From assembly GCF_041260155.1 (NCBI RefSeq), contig NC_091933.1, positions 20,095,599 through 20,159,598 of the forward strand: 64,000 bases of DNA. Direction: 5' to 3'. This stretch comes from Ptychodera flava (taxonomy: Eukaryota; Hemichordata; Enteropneusta; Ptychoderidae). A program made the translations under genes and the position numbers. The notes below the pieces were generated by a model, which saw only the letters and a list, made by a program, of their open reading frames with translations, made no database searches and was not told where the DNA came from. Below are positions 1 through 11,004 of the stretch, piece after piece (the first letter of the stretch is position 1; every line of letters begins with the position of its first letter).

Positions 1-57
1 TAGATTTAAAACACATAATGGCAGATTGTTTATACACACAGCAGTCTAACAATTAAC
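1..57 (+). other. Intron flank following an upstream, out-of-window exon copy
   Basis: This stretch matches the bases that begin about 56 bp after the donor of exon copies 1 and 2 (at 5518 and 11005). It shows that the exon array continues beyond the left edge. Confidence 0.8.
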
Positions 58-72
58 ACAATTAGTTTTTAG

Positions 73-106
73 CTCCCATTTGCCATACATATATCGCAAT
101 TGGGAG
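73..106. repeat. Palindrome at the left end of type I module
   Basis: The 15 bases starting CTCCCATTTGCCATA pair with the last 15 of the 34-bp stretch apart from a few mismatches, leaving a loop of about 4 bases. Related but more decayed versions lie at 5590-5623 and 11077-11110. The best-preserved stems outside the arrays are at 54480-54513 and 58353-58386. Confidence 0.75.
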
Positions 107-137
107 GTTATATGGTTGAATAAAGTCTGTATGTGAG

Positions 138-178
<41 letters not shown>

Positions 179-816
179 CAATGCAAAAACTCACAAACCG
201 CTGCACGTGTTAAGCTGATTTTTGGTGTAGTGATGCCGTATATGGTCTTGATGTGCCGTTGTTAAAAATGAACTTGTTAGTCTCATGGATATACAAATGA
301 GATAGAAAAAGGGCGAAAATGGTCAAAAATCAATAACTGAGGAACTACGTATCTGATCATTGTCATATTTGGTTTTTAGGTACCTTTGGCCAACTCATTT
401 TAACTATAGATTTGATGTCAATATTTGATGCTTTCTATTTTTAATGAATTTAATTCCTTTTTTTGCCATTTTAGTAAAACATCTTTTTCTCGTAAAGCAA
501 TGGTCGGATCGTGCAGGTGCCTTGTGATAACTCAAAATAGAATTCATCGAAATTATGGCAAACTTTGCATATTTGTACTTTTGGGGCAATTTTTGCCATT
601 TTTGGTCAAAAAATCTTCTTTGACATTGTGTATGGTATTACTTTCTAATTAGGTGTCCAGGTTCTAGGAGTGACCTGAAGATGACTTGGTGAACTAAAGG
701 CAAAATTTGCTAATTCGGAGTACTTTTTGCCATGCTTTCAAATTTGGTACACAGGTGAAATGTAGTAGGTCATTCATTTAAAGTCAAGTACTGCCAGTGT
801 GAATGAGCAGATTATG

Positions 817-937
817 ATTGTTCTGTTCCAGGCTGAGGTGTTATTTATAGGAATGATGCAATGGTAGACGGTAATTGATATTTAACTTAATTTGACTTAC
901 ATTGTATGTAACTCTTGTACTGTATAAAACCTATCAA
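817..937 (+). repeat. Inverted repeat, left arm (unit A1)
   Basis: This 121-bp arm is nearly identical to the reverse complement of 2271-2391. The arms flank a linker plus a complete type II module (about 1.33 kb). The left arm is the natural tail of the type I module, because it is also present without a partner at about 17300-17420 and 41920-42030. The right arm is therefore the secondary, inverted copy. Confidence 0.85.
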
Positions 938-1340
938 TTCACCCAGAAAAAATAATTCATATAATTTTAAATAATTAAATTAATAAGGAAATCAACAAAG
1001 CCAAATAATTTTAGTGTAGAATTATGAGAAAGTTCAACATTTTTGGGAGTTCATCGTGATATGTTTACCGTATTGGATGATTAAAACATATAAAGTCAAC
1101 TTTCCTGAATCCCAACTTTGACATATTCTGCTTGGTTAATAGGCTGAAAGTACTGATAAAGACAACCAGCTGAAGATTCTTTAGAACCTGACAGATATGC
1201 TGTTTTTTATGATATGATCTTGATAAGAAAGGCATGTTTACTTCAATTAGAATGTAATTAACTCTTGTATTATTATAAGCAGTAGTATCAAATTGAACAA
1301 GCTGATATTGATAGGTTGGGCGGCTGTTGAAGGTTAAAAG
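938..1340 (+). repeat. Linker between type I and type II modules, unit A1
   Basis: An AT-rich linker with no gene. It is a shortened form of the linker at 17421-18028 plus 20178-20420 and of 44338-45190. About 370 bp of the full linker, including the stretch with the AAATAAAGAGAG motif, is absent here. Confidence 0.7.
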
Positions 1341-1375
1341 CTGTAAAAATAAATGTATGTATATATGCATGTCTA

Positions 1376-1416
<41 letters not shown>

Positions 1417-2266
1417 GTCTGTCTGTCTGTCTGAATGTGTGTGTGTATGTATGTATGTATGTATGTATGTATGTATGTATGTATGTATGTATGTATGTAT
1501 GTATGTATGTATGTATGTATGTATGTATGTATGTATGTTAGTATGTGCGGATGTATGTCCGTCCACATAAAAAATTCCTAAACTGCAGGACCTACCATCT
1601 TAGTATTTGTTGGACAGGTACCCGCAGGGGTGGAGATGTAAGATTTTGTTCAAATGAATATGCCAAAGTCAAAAGTATGCAAATGTAGGCAAAACAAGGA
1701 CAAATCCTGCAAATTGCTAAAACTCTGTAACTACTGACCACATTTGGTTGAAATTTGGTAAGCATGCTCTTTATAGTGACCTCCGTTACATTTCTTCAAA
1801 CTGTGGTGAAATGTTGAAAGTTGTATTTTTCGGGCGATTTCCCCTTTTTTGGTTAAAAATCTTATTTTCTGAAAGCGCTCATCCCATTGCCTTGAAAACT
1901 TGTATGTATGATCCGAGGGTTTGCCTTTGTCAGATTCGTTCAAATTGTGGTGAAATTTTCGTATTTGTATTTTTGTGGCAAGTTTTCCCACTTTTGTCAA
2001 ACAATCGTTATCTCCCAAAGTATTTGTTGGATTGCTTTAAAACATGATGGTCTTGATCCTAGGGTGGTTTTCTGTCGGATATTTTAAAGTCATTATAAGA
2101 TGGAGCATTTCATATTGCTGGGGTATAAGATTAATTTGGACTTATGATGGAATTTTCTTAGTAATCAACCTGCTAAAATGCAATGTCATGTGTGTTCTAG
2201 TACTGAGTATTTCTGTAAAATGGGAGCGCAGTGACATTGACACTATTTTTATATTACACTGACCCT
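1341..2266 (+). mobile_element. Type II repeat module with microsatellite, unit A1
   Basis: A (CTGT)n then (GTAT)n tract occupies about 1368-1540. The core follows and contains two copies of a motif of about 142 bp (starting near 1790 and 1930) that both include TTCAAA(C/T)TGTGGTGAAAT. The module ends with the hairpin-like AGTGACATTGACACT at about 2230-2244 and the branch-point-like CTGAC normally found before an exon. No exon follows. Confidence 0.7.
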
Positions 2267-2391
2267 TTATTTGATAGGTTTTATACAGTACAAGAGTTAC
2301 ATACAATGTAAGTCAAATTCAGTTTAATATCAATTACCGTCTACCATTGCATCATTCCTATAAATAACACCTCAGCCTGGAATAGCACAAT
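2245..2391 (+). repeat. Exon-less acceptor flank fused to inverted-repeat right arm (unit A1)
   Basis: The acceptor flank runs CTGACCCTTTATTTGA as it does before a true exon. Then, instead of exon sequence, the inverted repeat 2271-2391 starts (TTGATAGG...). The shared TTGA at the join is consistent with a microhomology-mediated junction that removed an exon copy. The same junction is present at 7755 and 13224, so it predates amplification of the A units. Confidence 0.75.
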
Positions 2392-3164
2392 TTTGGGGAA
2401 ACTACTATGTGGTAATGAAGAATGGGAAATGGGCAATGAAATGAGCAGACAGCGGGTGATTTTAGATTAAATGTTACATCTTCACTGCAAATAAAACCAT
2501 AAGTGTGTCATAAATAATACAAATAAAACAAAATCATGTTTATTTGTTTTGTTGTATGTGAGCCACGTCTAAGACACACAACAAAAGTACTGTTTCAGTC
2601 TCAGCTAAATGTCACCTCAGGTGCCACCAGAGAACACCATTTCCACTCCAAAATTTAATTTTTCGCCTTGCGAGAGGGGGGACACCCCCCTCTCGCGCTC
2701 TCCCCCCCCTCGTTCGCTACGCTCACTCGCCGCTCAGTCGCTTCGCTTCCTCGCAGTCCACCCATCTACTTCTTAAATTACCTGGCTACTTTCAATGTAA
2801 GGACAACACTGACAAGTAAATGCCATAAAATGCCATAAATGTACATGATTTTACAAATATGTTTTTGTAAAGTTAATCAAAAATGTACATGTATTTACAT
2901 ATCTTTATTTAGTTTCTTGAATATAGTCTGTGTGCGATAGAACAGCATCTTGTTACTGGGTGTGAAAAACCAAGCAAACAAACATTGCACCGAAATTTGG
3001 TAAAAAAAAAATATATCTCGAAGAAGGAAAGTGAAAAAAAAAGTTGCAAGCATATGCCCTGTAGAAAAAAAATAATTCATGGTGAAGCACGTGGGAAAAA
3101 AATAATGGCTCTCCACCAATCTTCCAAGCCCCCCCCCCCCCAGGATATCAAATGGTCCACCCCT
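2392..3164. mobile_element. TE-derived segment with GC hairpin and poly-C tract, unit A1
   Basis: Its right end is sharp: ...GGTCCACCCCT meets AAGGCTGGGC, which is linker sequence also seen uninterrupted at about 17826 and 44753. It contains a strong hairpin (GCGAGAGGGGGG / CCCCCCTCTCGC, 2670-2696), a CpG-rich stretch at about 2700-2760 and a C13 run at about 3130. A related segment lies in inverted orientation at 42640-42935. The family was not identified and no open gene is present. Confidence 0.65.
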
Positions 3165-3631
3165 AAGGCTGGGCTATAAGATTCCTCATGTTCTATTTAA
3201 AGAAATTATGGAATCTGTGTAAACAGTGCAATGAAAGAGTTACATGATTCCTTGTAATGCTTTTGATGACCTTGAACTTTTAACGTTGCAAACATTTGTC
3301 TCTTCAGTGTGCTTTCTCTGAGTACGTACAGTCTCAACTTATTCAACAGAACTTACTTGCAATGTTATTTGAGAGTTAAAATGTGCTTGGTTAATAGGCT
3401 GAATAGTACTGATAAAGATAACAGCTGAAGATTCTTTATAACCTGACAGATATGCTGGGGTTTTTTTTGACATAATCTTGATAATGAAGGCATTTTTACT
3501 TTAATTAGAATGTAATTAACTCTTGTTAATATTATTATAAGCAGTAGCATCAAGTTCAACAAGCTGGTATTGATAGGTTGGGCGGCTGTTGGAGGTTAAA
3601 AGCTGTAACAATAAATGTATGTATGCATGCA

Positions 3632-3670
<39 letters not shown>

Positions 3671-3978
3671 ATGTATGTATGTATGTATGTATGTATGCAT
3701 GCATGCATGTATGCATGCATGTTTTTATGTATGTATGTTTGTATGTTAGTATATGCGGATGTATGACCGTCCACATAAAGAACACCTAAACCGCAGGACC
3801 TGCCATCTTAGTATTTGTCTGACAGCTGCACCAGGGATGGAGATTGTGAGATTTTGTTCAAATGAATATGCCAAGTTAAAAATATGAAAATGTTTGGAAA
3901 AAAGGAAAAGTCCTGCAAATTGCTAAAACTCTGTAACCACTGACCAGATTTGGTTGAAATTTGGTAAGCATGTTGGTA
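3165..3978 (+). repeat. Linker and truncated type II module, unit A1
   Basis: Linker (3165-3600) and microsatellite (about 3619-3760, with a palindromic (GCAT)n portion) lead into a type II core that stops after only about 215 bp, at TTTGGTAAGCATG. It is then fused to sequence that normally follows an exon. The rest of the core and one whole exon are missing. Confidence 0.7.
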
Positions 3979-4888
3979 ACACAATTCGTTTTGAGCGCCC
4001 ACAATTCATAGGTTATATGGTTGAATAAAGTCTGTATGTGAGTTGTCTATCTGTATGTATGTATATAGGGATGTCCGTCCGTCTATGTATGTATGTATGT
4101 ATGTATGTATGTTTGCATGCATGCATGCATGGATATATTTATGTATGTATGTTTGTATGTTAGTATGTGCGGATGTATGTACACATTAAAAACTCCTTAA
4201 CCGCAGGACCTACCATCTTAGTATTTGTTGGACAGGTGCACCCAGGGGTGTAGATGTGAGATTTATTTCAAATGAATATGCCAAAGTAAAAAATGTGACA
4301 ATGTTTGGAAAAAAAGGAAAAATCCTGCAAATTGCTAAAACTCTGTAACCACTGACCAGATTTGGTTGAAATTTAGTAAGCATGCTCTTTAGAGTGACTT
4401 TCGTTACATTTCTTCAAACTGTTGTAAAATATTGAAAGTTGTATTTTTGGGGTGATTTTCCCGTTTTTGGTCAAACATCGTATTTTCTAAAAGCGCTCAT
4501 CCCATTGCTTTGAAAACCTGTATATATGATCCAAGGGTTTGCCTTTGTCAGATTCGTTCAAATTGTGGTGAAATTTTCGTATTTGTATTTTTGTGGCAAG
4601 TTTTCCCACTTTTTGTCAAAAAATCGTTTTCGCTAAAAGTATTTGTTGGATTGCTTTAAAACATCATGGTCTTGATCCTAGGGTTGTTTTCTGTCAGATA
4701 TGTAAAAGTCATTATAAGATGGAGCATTTCATATTGCTGGGGTATAAGATTAATTTGGACTTATGATGGAATTTTCTTAGTAATCAACCTGCTAAAATGC
4801 AATGTCATGTGTGTACTAGTACTGAGTATTTCTGTAAAATGGGAGCACAGTGACATTGACACTATTTTTATATTACACTGACCCTTTA
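3979..4888 (+). mobile_element. Chimeric I/II module preceding exon copy 1
   Basis: It starts with the exon's downstream flank and the left end of a type I module (GGTTATATGGTTGAATAAAG), changes inside the microsatellite (about 4048-4170) and continues as a type II right half with two 142-bp core repeats. It ends with the hairpin and CTGAC immediately before the exon. The B units have exactly this structure. Confidence 0.75.
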
Positions 4889-4895
4889 TTTGAAG
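4878..4895 (+). promoter_or_regulatory. Branch point and 3' splice site of the repeated exon (representative)
   Basis: CTGAC at 4878-4882 matches the branch-point consensus, with its A 15 bp before the exon. A short pyrimidine stretch and TTGAAG follow. The arrangement is kept in front of all fourteen exon copies, apart from CTAAC (also a good branch-point match) before copy 12. Fifteen bases is short for a branch-to-acceptor distance, so an additional upstream branch site is possible. Confidence 0.6.
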
Positions 4896-5461
4896 GTAAT
4901 TTCAACTGCATCAACAACATTTGTTCCTGGTCAAACAACTCAGCAAGAGAAAACAAGTACAGCAGTGGAACAGACTACAATGCAAGCAACTTCACAACAG
5001 TCAACAGGAGCTCCCATCGTTGGAGGCGATGTGTCTGTAGGAACAGCAGCCAAAACAACTGCTAGAGAATCCCCTATACCATCAACAGCACAGGTTTCTA
5101 GCGAGCCTACAGATGCTGCAACTACTGCAGCAGCACCAGTGCAGGTCACTATAAAGCAGACTACTCAGGCCACAAGAGCATCTACTGCTGCAGCAAGCAT
5201 CAGCCAGCCATCAACTGCGGCGAAGGAGACGCAACAACCGACAACCAGACAACAGACTACAGCTGAAAGGGAAACCAGCAGCCACGCTGTCTCAACTAAG
5301 CCTGTGGTGCTGGTGACGTCAGGTGAAACAACTGCCAAGGAGGAGAAAAGACTACATCTGTAGCCAAACAAACCACTCTGCTGAGAAACGTATCATCCGT
5401 GGCTGTGACTACTGTGAAAGTAACAACGGAAACACCAGAAACAACTGCTGTTCCTGAAAAG
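4896..5461 (+). CDS. Mucin-like repeat exon, copy 1 (frame-disturbed)
   Basis: First visible copy of the 567-bp exon, here 566 bp. The family exon starts with codon GTA or ATA straight after AG and ends with a complete AAG codon before GTAAGT or GTTAGT, so it is phase 0-0 and can be repeated without breaking the frame. It encodes 189 residues rich in Thr, Ser, Ala, Gln and Pro, with no Cys, Trp or Tyr, and two N-glycosylation sequons (residues about 153 and 165). This fits an extended O-glycosylated stalk. This copy lacks one G in the GGAGGAGG run near 5340, which shifts the frame after about residue 149. The product family is not recognised beyond mucin-like. The short minus-strand Val/Ala-rich ORFs over each copy are shadows. 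Confidence 0.65.
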
Positions 5462-5517
5462 GTAAGTGTTTGTGCACTATTTGCAATTACTGTAATGTGG
5501 ACTTCCAAAGCATTGTG

Positions 5518-5574
5518 TAGATTTATAACACATAATGGCAGATTGTTTATACACACAGCAGTCTAACAATTAAC
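5518..5574 (+). other. Intron flank after exon copy 1
   Basis: Start of unit A2: sequence shared with position 1 and position 11005. No gene. Confidence 0.7.
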
Positions 5575-6450
5575 ACAATTAGTTTATAGCTCCCATTTGC
5601 AATACATATATGACAATTGGGAGTTTATGTGGTTGGAAAAAGTCTGTATGTGAGTTGTCTGTCTGTATGTATGTATATGGGTCTGTCTGTCTGTCCAATG
5701 CAAAAACTCACAAACCGCTGCACGTGTTAAGCTGATTTTTGGTGTAGTGATGCCGTATATGGTCTTGATGTGCCGTTGTTAAAAATGAACTTGTTAGTCT
5801 CATGGATATGCAAATGAGATAGAAAAAGGGCGAAAATGGTCAAAAATCAATAACTGAGGAATTAATGTGATCATTGTCGTATTTGGTTTTTAGGTACCTT
5901 TGGCCAACTCATTTGAACATATAGATTTTATGTCAATATTTGATGCTTTCTATTTTTAATGAATTTATTCCTTTTTTGCCATTTTAGTAAAAAATCTTTT
6001 CTCTAAAGCAATGGTCGGATCATGCAGGTGCCTTGTGATAACTCAAAATAGAATTCATCGAAATTATGGCAAACTTTGCATATTTGTACTTTTGGGCAAT
6101 TTTTGCCATTTTTGGTCAAAAAAAACTTCTTTGAAACTGTGTGTGGTATTACTTTCTAATTGGGTGTGCAGGTTCTTAGGAGTGACCGGAAGATGACTCG
6201 GTGAACTAAAGGCTAGATTTGCAAATTTGTTGTACTTTTTGCCATGCTTTCAAATTTGGTACACAGGTGAAATGTAGTAGGTCATTCATTTAAAGTACAA
6301 GTACTGCCAGTGTGAATGAGCAGATTATGATTGTGCTGTTCCAGGCTGAGGTGTTATTTATAGGAATGATGCAATGTTAGACGGTAATTGATATTCAACT
6401 GAATTTGACTTACATTGTATGTAACTCTTGTACTGTATAAAACCTATCAA
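5575..6450 (+). mobile_element. Type I repeat module, unit A2
   Basis: The palindrome at 5590-5623 is more decayed than in unit A1. The microsatellite is shrunk to a few CTGT/GTAT repeats (about 5657-5695). The tail 6330-6450 is the left inverted-repeat arm. Confidence 0.6.
6330..6450 (+). repeat. Inverted repeat, left arm (unit A2)
   Basis: Pairs with the reverse complement of 7755-7874. Confidence 0.85.
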
Positions 6451-6850
6451 TTCACCCAGAAAAAATAATTCATATAATTTTAATAATTAAATTAATAAGG
6501 AAATCAACAAAGCCAAAATAATTTTAGTGTAGAATTATGAGAAAGTTCAACATTTTTGGGAGTTCATCGTGATATGTTTACCGTATTGGATGATTAAAAC
6601 ATATAAAGTCAACTTTCCTGAATCCCAACTTTGACATATTCTGCTTGGTTAATAGGCTGAAAGTACTGATAAAGACAACCAGCTGAAGATTCTTTAGAAC
6701 CTGACAGATATGCTGTTTTTTATGACATAATCTTGATAAGAAAGGCATGTTTACTTCAATTAGAATGTAATTAACTCTTGTATTATTATAAGCAGTAGTA
6801 TCAAATTGAACAAGCTGATATTGATAGGTTGGGCGGCTGTTGAAGGTTAA
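6451..6850 (+). repeat. Linker, unit A2
   Basis: Same shortened linker as 938-1340. No gene. Confidence 0.65.
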
Positions 6851-7750
6851 AAGCTGTAAAAATATATCTATGTATCTATGCATGTCTATCTGTCTGTCTG
6901 TCTGTCTATGTGTCTGTCTGTCTGTCTGTCTGTCTGTGTGTGTCTGTCTCTCTGTCTGTATGTGTATGTATGTATGTATGTATGTATGTATGTATGTATG
7001 TATGTATGTATGTATGTATGTTAGTATGTGCGGATGTATGTCCGTCCACATAAAAAATTCCTAAACTGCAGGACCTACCATCTTTGTATTTGTTGGACAG
7101 GTACCCGCAGGGGTGGAGATGTAAGATTTTGTTCAAATGAATATGCCAAAGTCAAAAGTATGCAAATGTAGGCAAAACAAGGACAAATCCTGCAAATTGC
7201 TAAAACTCTGTAACTACTGACCACATTTGGTTGAAATTTGGTAAGCATGCTCTTTATAGTGACCTCCGTTACATTTCTTCAAACTGTGGTGAAATGTTGA
7301 AAGTTGTATTTTTCGGGCGATTTCCCCTTTTTTGGTTAAAAATCTTTTTTTCTGAAAGTGCTCATCCCATTGCCTTGAAAACTTGTATGTATGATCCGAG
7401 GGTTTGCCTTTGTCAGATTCGTTCAAATTGTGGTGAAATTTTCATATTTGTATTTTTGTGGCAAGTTTTCCCGCTTTTTGTCAACAAATCGTTTTCTCCA
7501 AAAGTATTTGTTGGATTACTGTAAAACATGATGGTCTTGATCCTAGGGTGGTTTTCTGTCAGATATGTAAAAGTCATTATAAGATGGAGCATTTCATATT
7601 CCTAGGATATAAGATTAATTTGGACTTATAATGGAATTTTCTCAGTAATCAACCCGTTAAAATACAATGTCATGTGTGTACTAGTACTGAGTATTTCTGT
7701 AAAATGGGAGCGCAGTGACATTGACACTATTTTTATATTACACTGACCCT
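6851..7750 (+). mobile_element. Type II repeat module with microsatellite, unit A2
   Basis: Microsatellite at about 6868-7024 with interspersed GTGTGTCT, then the core with two 142-bp repeats. In this copy the second half of the core has changes (for example CATATTCCTAGGATATAAG) not seen in A1 or A3, perhaps a conversion tract from another copy. Confidence 0.65.
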
Positions 7751-7754
7751 TTAT

Positions 7755-7874
7755 TTGATAGGTTTTATACAGTACAGAGTTACATACAATGTAAGTCAAA
7801 TTCAGTTTAATATCAATTACCGTCTACCATTGCATCATTCCTATAAATAACACCTCAGCCTGGAATAGCACAAT
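7755..7874 (-). repeat. Inverted repeat, right arm (unit A2), with exon-less acceptor flank
   Basis: 120 bp, one A shorter than the A1 arm. It is joined at TTGA to the usual pre-exon flank, as at 2271. Confidence 0.85.
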
Positions 7875-8651
7875 TTTGGGGAAACTACTATGTGGTAATG
7901 AAGAATGGGAAATGGGCAATGAAATGAGCAGACAGCGGGTGATTTTAGATTAAATGTTACATCTTCACTGCAAATAAAACCATAAGTGTGTCATAAATAA
8001 TACAAACAAAACAAAATCATGTTTATTTGTTTGTTGTATGTGAGCCACGTCTAAGACACACAACAAAAGTACTGTTTCAGTCTCAGCTAAATGTCACCTC
8101 AGGTGCCACCAGAGAACACCATTTCCACTCCAAAATTTAATTTTTCGCCTTGCGAGAGGGGGGACACCCCCCTCTCGCGCCTCGCGCTCCCCCCCCTCGT
8201 TCGCTACGCTCACTCGCCGCTCAGCCGCTTCGCTTCCTCGCAGTCCACCCATCTACTTCTTAAATTACCTGGCTACTTTCAATGTAAGGACAACACTGAC
8301 AAGTAAATGCCATAAAATGCCATAAATGTACATGATTTTACAAATATGTTTTTGTAAAGTTAATCAAAAATGTACATGTATTTACATATCTTTATTTAGT
8401 TTCTTGAATATAGTCTGTGTGCGATAGAACAGCATCTTGTTACTGGGTGTGAAAACCAAGCAAACAACATTGCACCGAAATTTGGTAAAAAAAAAATATA
8501 TTTCGAAGAAGGAAAGTGAAAAAAAAAGTTGCAAGCATATGCCCTGTAGAAAAAAAATAATTCATGGTGAAGCACGTGGGAAAAAAATAATGGCTCTCCA
8601 CCAATCTTCCAAGCCCCCCCCCCCCCCCAGGATATCAAATGGTCCACCCCT
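7875..8651. mobile_element. TE-derived segment with GC hairpin and poly-C tract, unit A2
   Basis: Same segment as 2392-3164. The CpG-rich part has a small local repeat (CTCTCGCGCCTCGCGCTC) and the C-run near 8615 is slightly longer, both typical of slippage. Confidence 0.6.
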
Positions 8652-9117
8652 AAGGCTGGGCTATAAGATTCCTCATGTTCTATTTAAAGAAATTATGGAA
8701 TCTGTGTAAACAGTGCAATGAAAGAGTTACATGATTCCTTGTAATGCTTTTGATGACCTTGAACTTTTAACGTTGCAAACATTTGTCTCTTCAGTGTGCT
8801 TTCTCTGAGTACGTACAGTCTCAACTTATTCAACAGAACTTACTTGCAATGTTAATTTGAGAGTTAAATGTGCTTGGTTAATAGGCTGAATAGTACTGAT
8901 AAAGATAACAGCTGAAGATTCTTTATAACCTGACAGATATGCTGGGTTTTTTTTGACATAATCTTGATAATGAAGGCATTTTTACTTTAATTAGAATGTA
9001 ATTAACTCTTATTAATATTATTATAAGCAGTAGCATCAAGTTCAACAAGCTGGTATTGATAGGTTGGGCGGCTGTTGGAGGTTAAAAGCTGTAACAATAA
9101 ATGTATGTATGCATGCA

Positions 9118-9152
<35 letters not shown>

Positions 9153-9463
9153 ATGTATGTATGTATGTATGTATGTATGTATGCATGCATGCATGTATGC
9201 TGCATGTTTTTATGTATGTATGTTTGTATGTTAGTATATGCGGATGTATGACCGTCCATATAAAGAACTCCTAAACCGCAGGACCTGCCATCTTAGTATT
9301 TGTCTGACAGGTGCACCCAGGGATGGAGATTGTGAGATTTTGTTCAAATGAATATGCCAAGGTTAAAAATATGAAAATGTTTGGAAAAAAGGAAAAGTCC
9401 TGCAAATTGCTAAAACTCTGTAACCACTGACCACATTTGGTTGAAATTTGGTAAGCATGTTGG
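8652..9463 (+). repeat. Linker and truncated type II module, unit A2
   Basis: Same structure as 3165-3978, with the deletion junction at about 9461-9466 (core stops at GGTAAGCATG, exon flank resumes). Microsatellite at about 9115-9235. Confidence 0.7.
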
Positions 9464-10374
9464 TAACACAATTCGTTTTGAGCGCCCACAATTCATAGGT
9501 TATATGGTTGAATAAAGTCTGTATGTGAGTTGTCTATCTGTATGTATGTATATAGGGATGTCCGTCCGTCTATGTATGTATGTATGTATGTATGTATGCA
9601 TGCATGCATGCATGCATGGATATATTTATGTATGTATGTTTGTATGTTAGTATGTGCGGATGTATGTACACATTAAAAACTCCTTAACCGCAGGACCTAC
9701 CATCTTAGTATTTGTTGGACAGGTGCACCCAGGGGTGTAGATGTGAGATTTATTTCAAATGAATATGCCAAGGTTAAAAATATGAAAATGTTTGGAAAAA
9801 AGGAAAAGTCCTGCAAATTGCTAAAACTCTGTAACCACTGACCACATTTGGTTGAAATTTGGTAAGCATGTTCTTTATAGTGACTTTCGTTACATTTCTT
9901 CAAAGTGTGGTGAAATATTGAAAGTTGTATTTTTGGGGTGATTTTCCCGTTTTTGGTCAAACATCGTATTTTCTAAAAGCGCTCATCCCATTGCTTTGAA
10001 AACCTGTATATATGATCCAAGGGTTTGCCTTTGTCAGATTCGTTCAAATTGTGGTGAAATTTTCGTATTTGTATTTTTGTGGCAAGTTTTCCCACTTTTT
10101 GTCAAAAAATCGTTATCTCCCAAAGTATTTGTTGGATTGCTTTAAAACATGATGGTCTTGATCCTAGGGTTGTTTTCTGTCGGATATTGTAAAGTCATTA
10201 TAAGATGGAGCATTTCATATTGCTGGGGTATAAGATTAATTTGGACTTATGATGGAATTTTCTTAGTAATCAACCTGCTAAAATGCAATGTCATGTGTGT
10301 TCTAGTACTGAGTATTTCTGTAAAATGGGAGCGCAGTGACATTGACACTATTTTTATATTACACTGACCCTTTA
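9464..10374 (+). mobile_element. Chimeric I/II module preceding exon copy 2
   Basis: As 3979-4888. The microsatellite at about 9536-9655 includes a (GCAT)n palindromic run. Confidence 0.7.
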
Positions 10375-10381
10375 TTTGAAG

Positions 10382-10948
10382 GTAATTTCAACTGGATCAA
10401 CAACATTTGTTCCTGGTCAAACAACTCAGCAAGAGAAAACAAGTACAGCAGTGGAACAGACTACAATGCAAGCAACTTCACAACAGTCAACAGGAGCTCC
10501 CATCGTTGGAGGCGATGTGTCTGTAGGAACAGCAGCCAAAACAACTGCTAGAGAATCCCCTATACCATCAACAGCACAGGTTTCTAGCGAGCCTACAGAT
10601 GCTGCAACTACTGCAGCAGCGCCAGTGCAGGTCACTATAAAGCAGACTACTCAGGCCACAAGAGCATCTACTGCTGCAGCAAGCATCAGCCAGCCATCAA
10701 CTGCGGCGAAGGAGACGCAACAACCGACAACCAGACAACAGACTACAGCTGAAAGGGAAACCAGCAGCCACGCTGTCTCAACTAAGCCTGTGGTGCTGGT
10801 GACGTCAGGTGAAACAACTGCCAAGGAGGAGGAAAAGAATACATCTGTAGCCAAACAAACCACTCTGCTGAGAAACGTATCATCCGTGGCTGTGACTACT
10901 GTGAAAGTAACAACGGAAACACCAGAAACAACTGCTGTTCCTGGAAAA
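10382..10948 (+). CDS. Mucin-like repeat exon, copy 2 (intact)
   Basis: Fully open 567-bp copy, 189 codons, phase 0-0. The exon begins GTA ATT TCA after TTGAAG and ends ...CCT GGA AAA before GTAAGT, so the donor-side codons differ from the usual GAA AAG, with no change in length. It encodes Gly-Ser near the start (GSTTFV), unlike copies 1 and 3 (ASTTFV), and keeps the NTS and NVS sequons. It is the best reference sequence for the A-type exon. Confidence 0.78.
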
Positions 10949-11004
10949 GTAAGTGTTTGTGCACTATTTGCAATTACTGTAGTGTGGACTTCCAAAGCAT
11001 TGTG

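Larger units (their letters stand above)
58..937 (+). mobile_element. Type I repeat module, unit A1
   Basis: It opens with an imperfect 34-bp palindrome at 73-106, has a (CTGT)n tract at about 138-178, then a core of about 750 bp ending at the inverted-repeat arm 817-937. The same module occurs at about 5575, 11062, 16525, 54476 and 58353. The core contains the Gly-free, AT-rich 140-bp motif found twice in type II modules. No protein-coding potential is seen; the 60-75 codon ORFs in it are not conserved in frame between copies. A palindrome, a tetranucleotide microsatellite and internal repeats together resemble non-autonomous Helentron-like elements such as DINE-1 and the bivalve pearl family. 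That assignment is inference. Confidence 0.6.

Noticed and set aside
425-652. 75-codon ORF in the type I core and similar short ORFs at 6011, 41622 and 54962
   Set aside because: The frames are not conserved between copies of the module and hold no recognisable domain.
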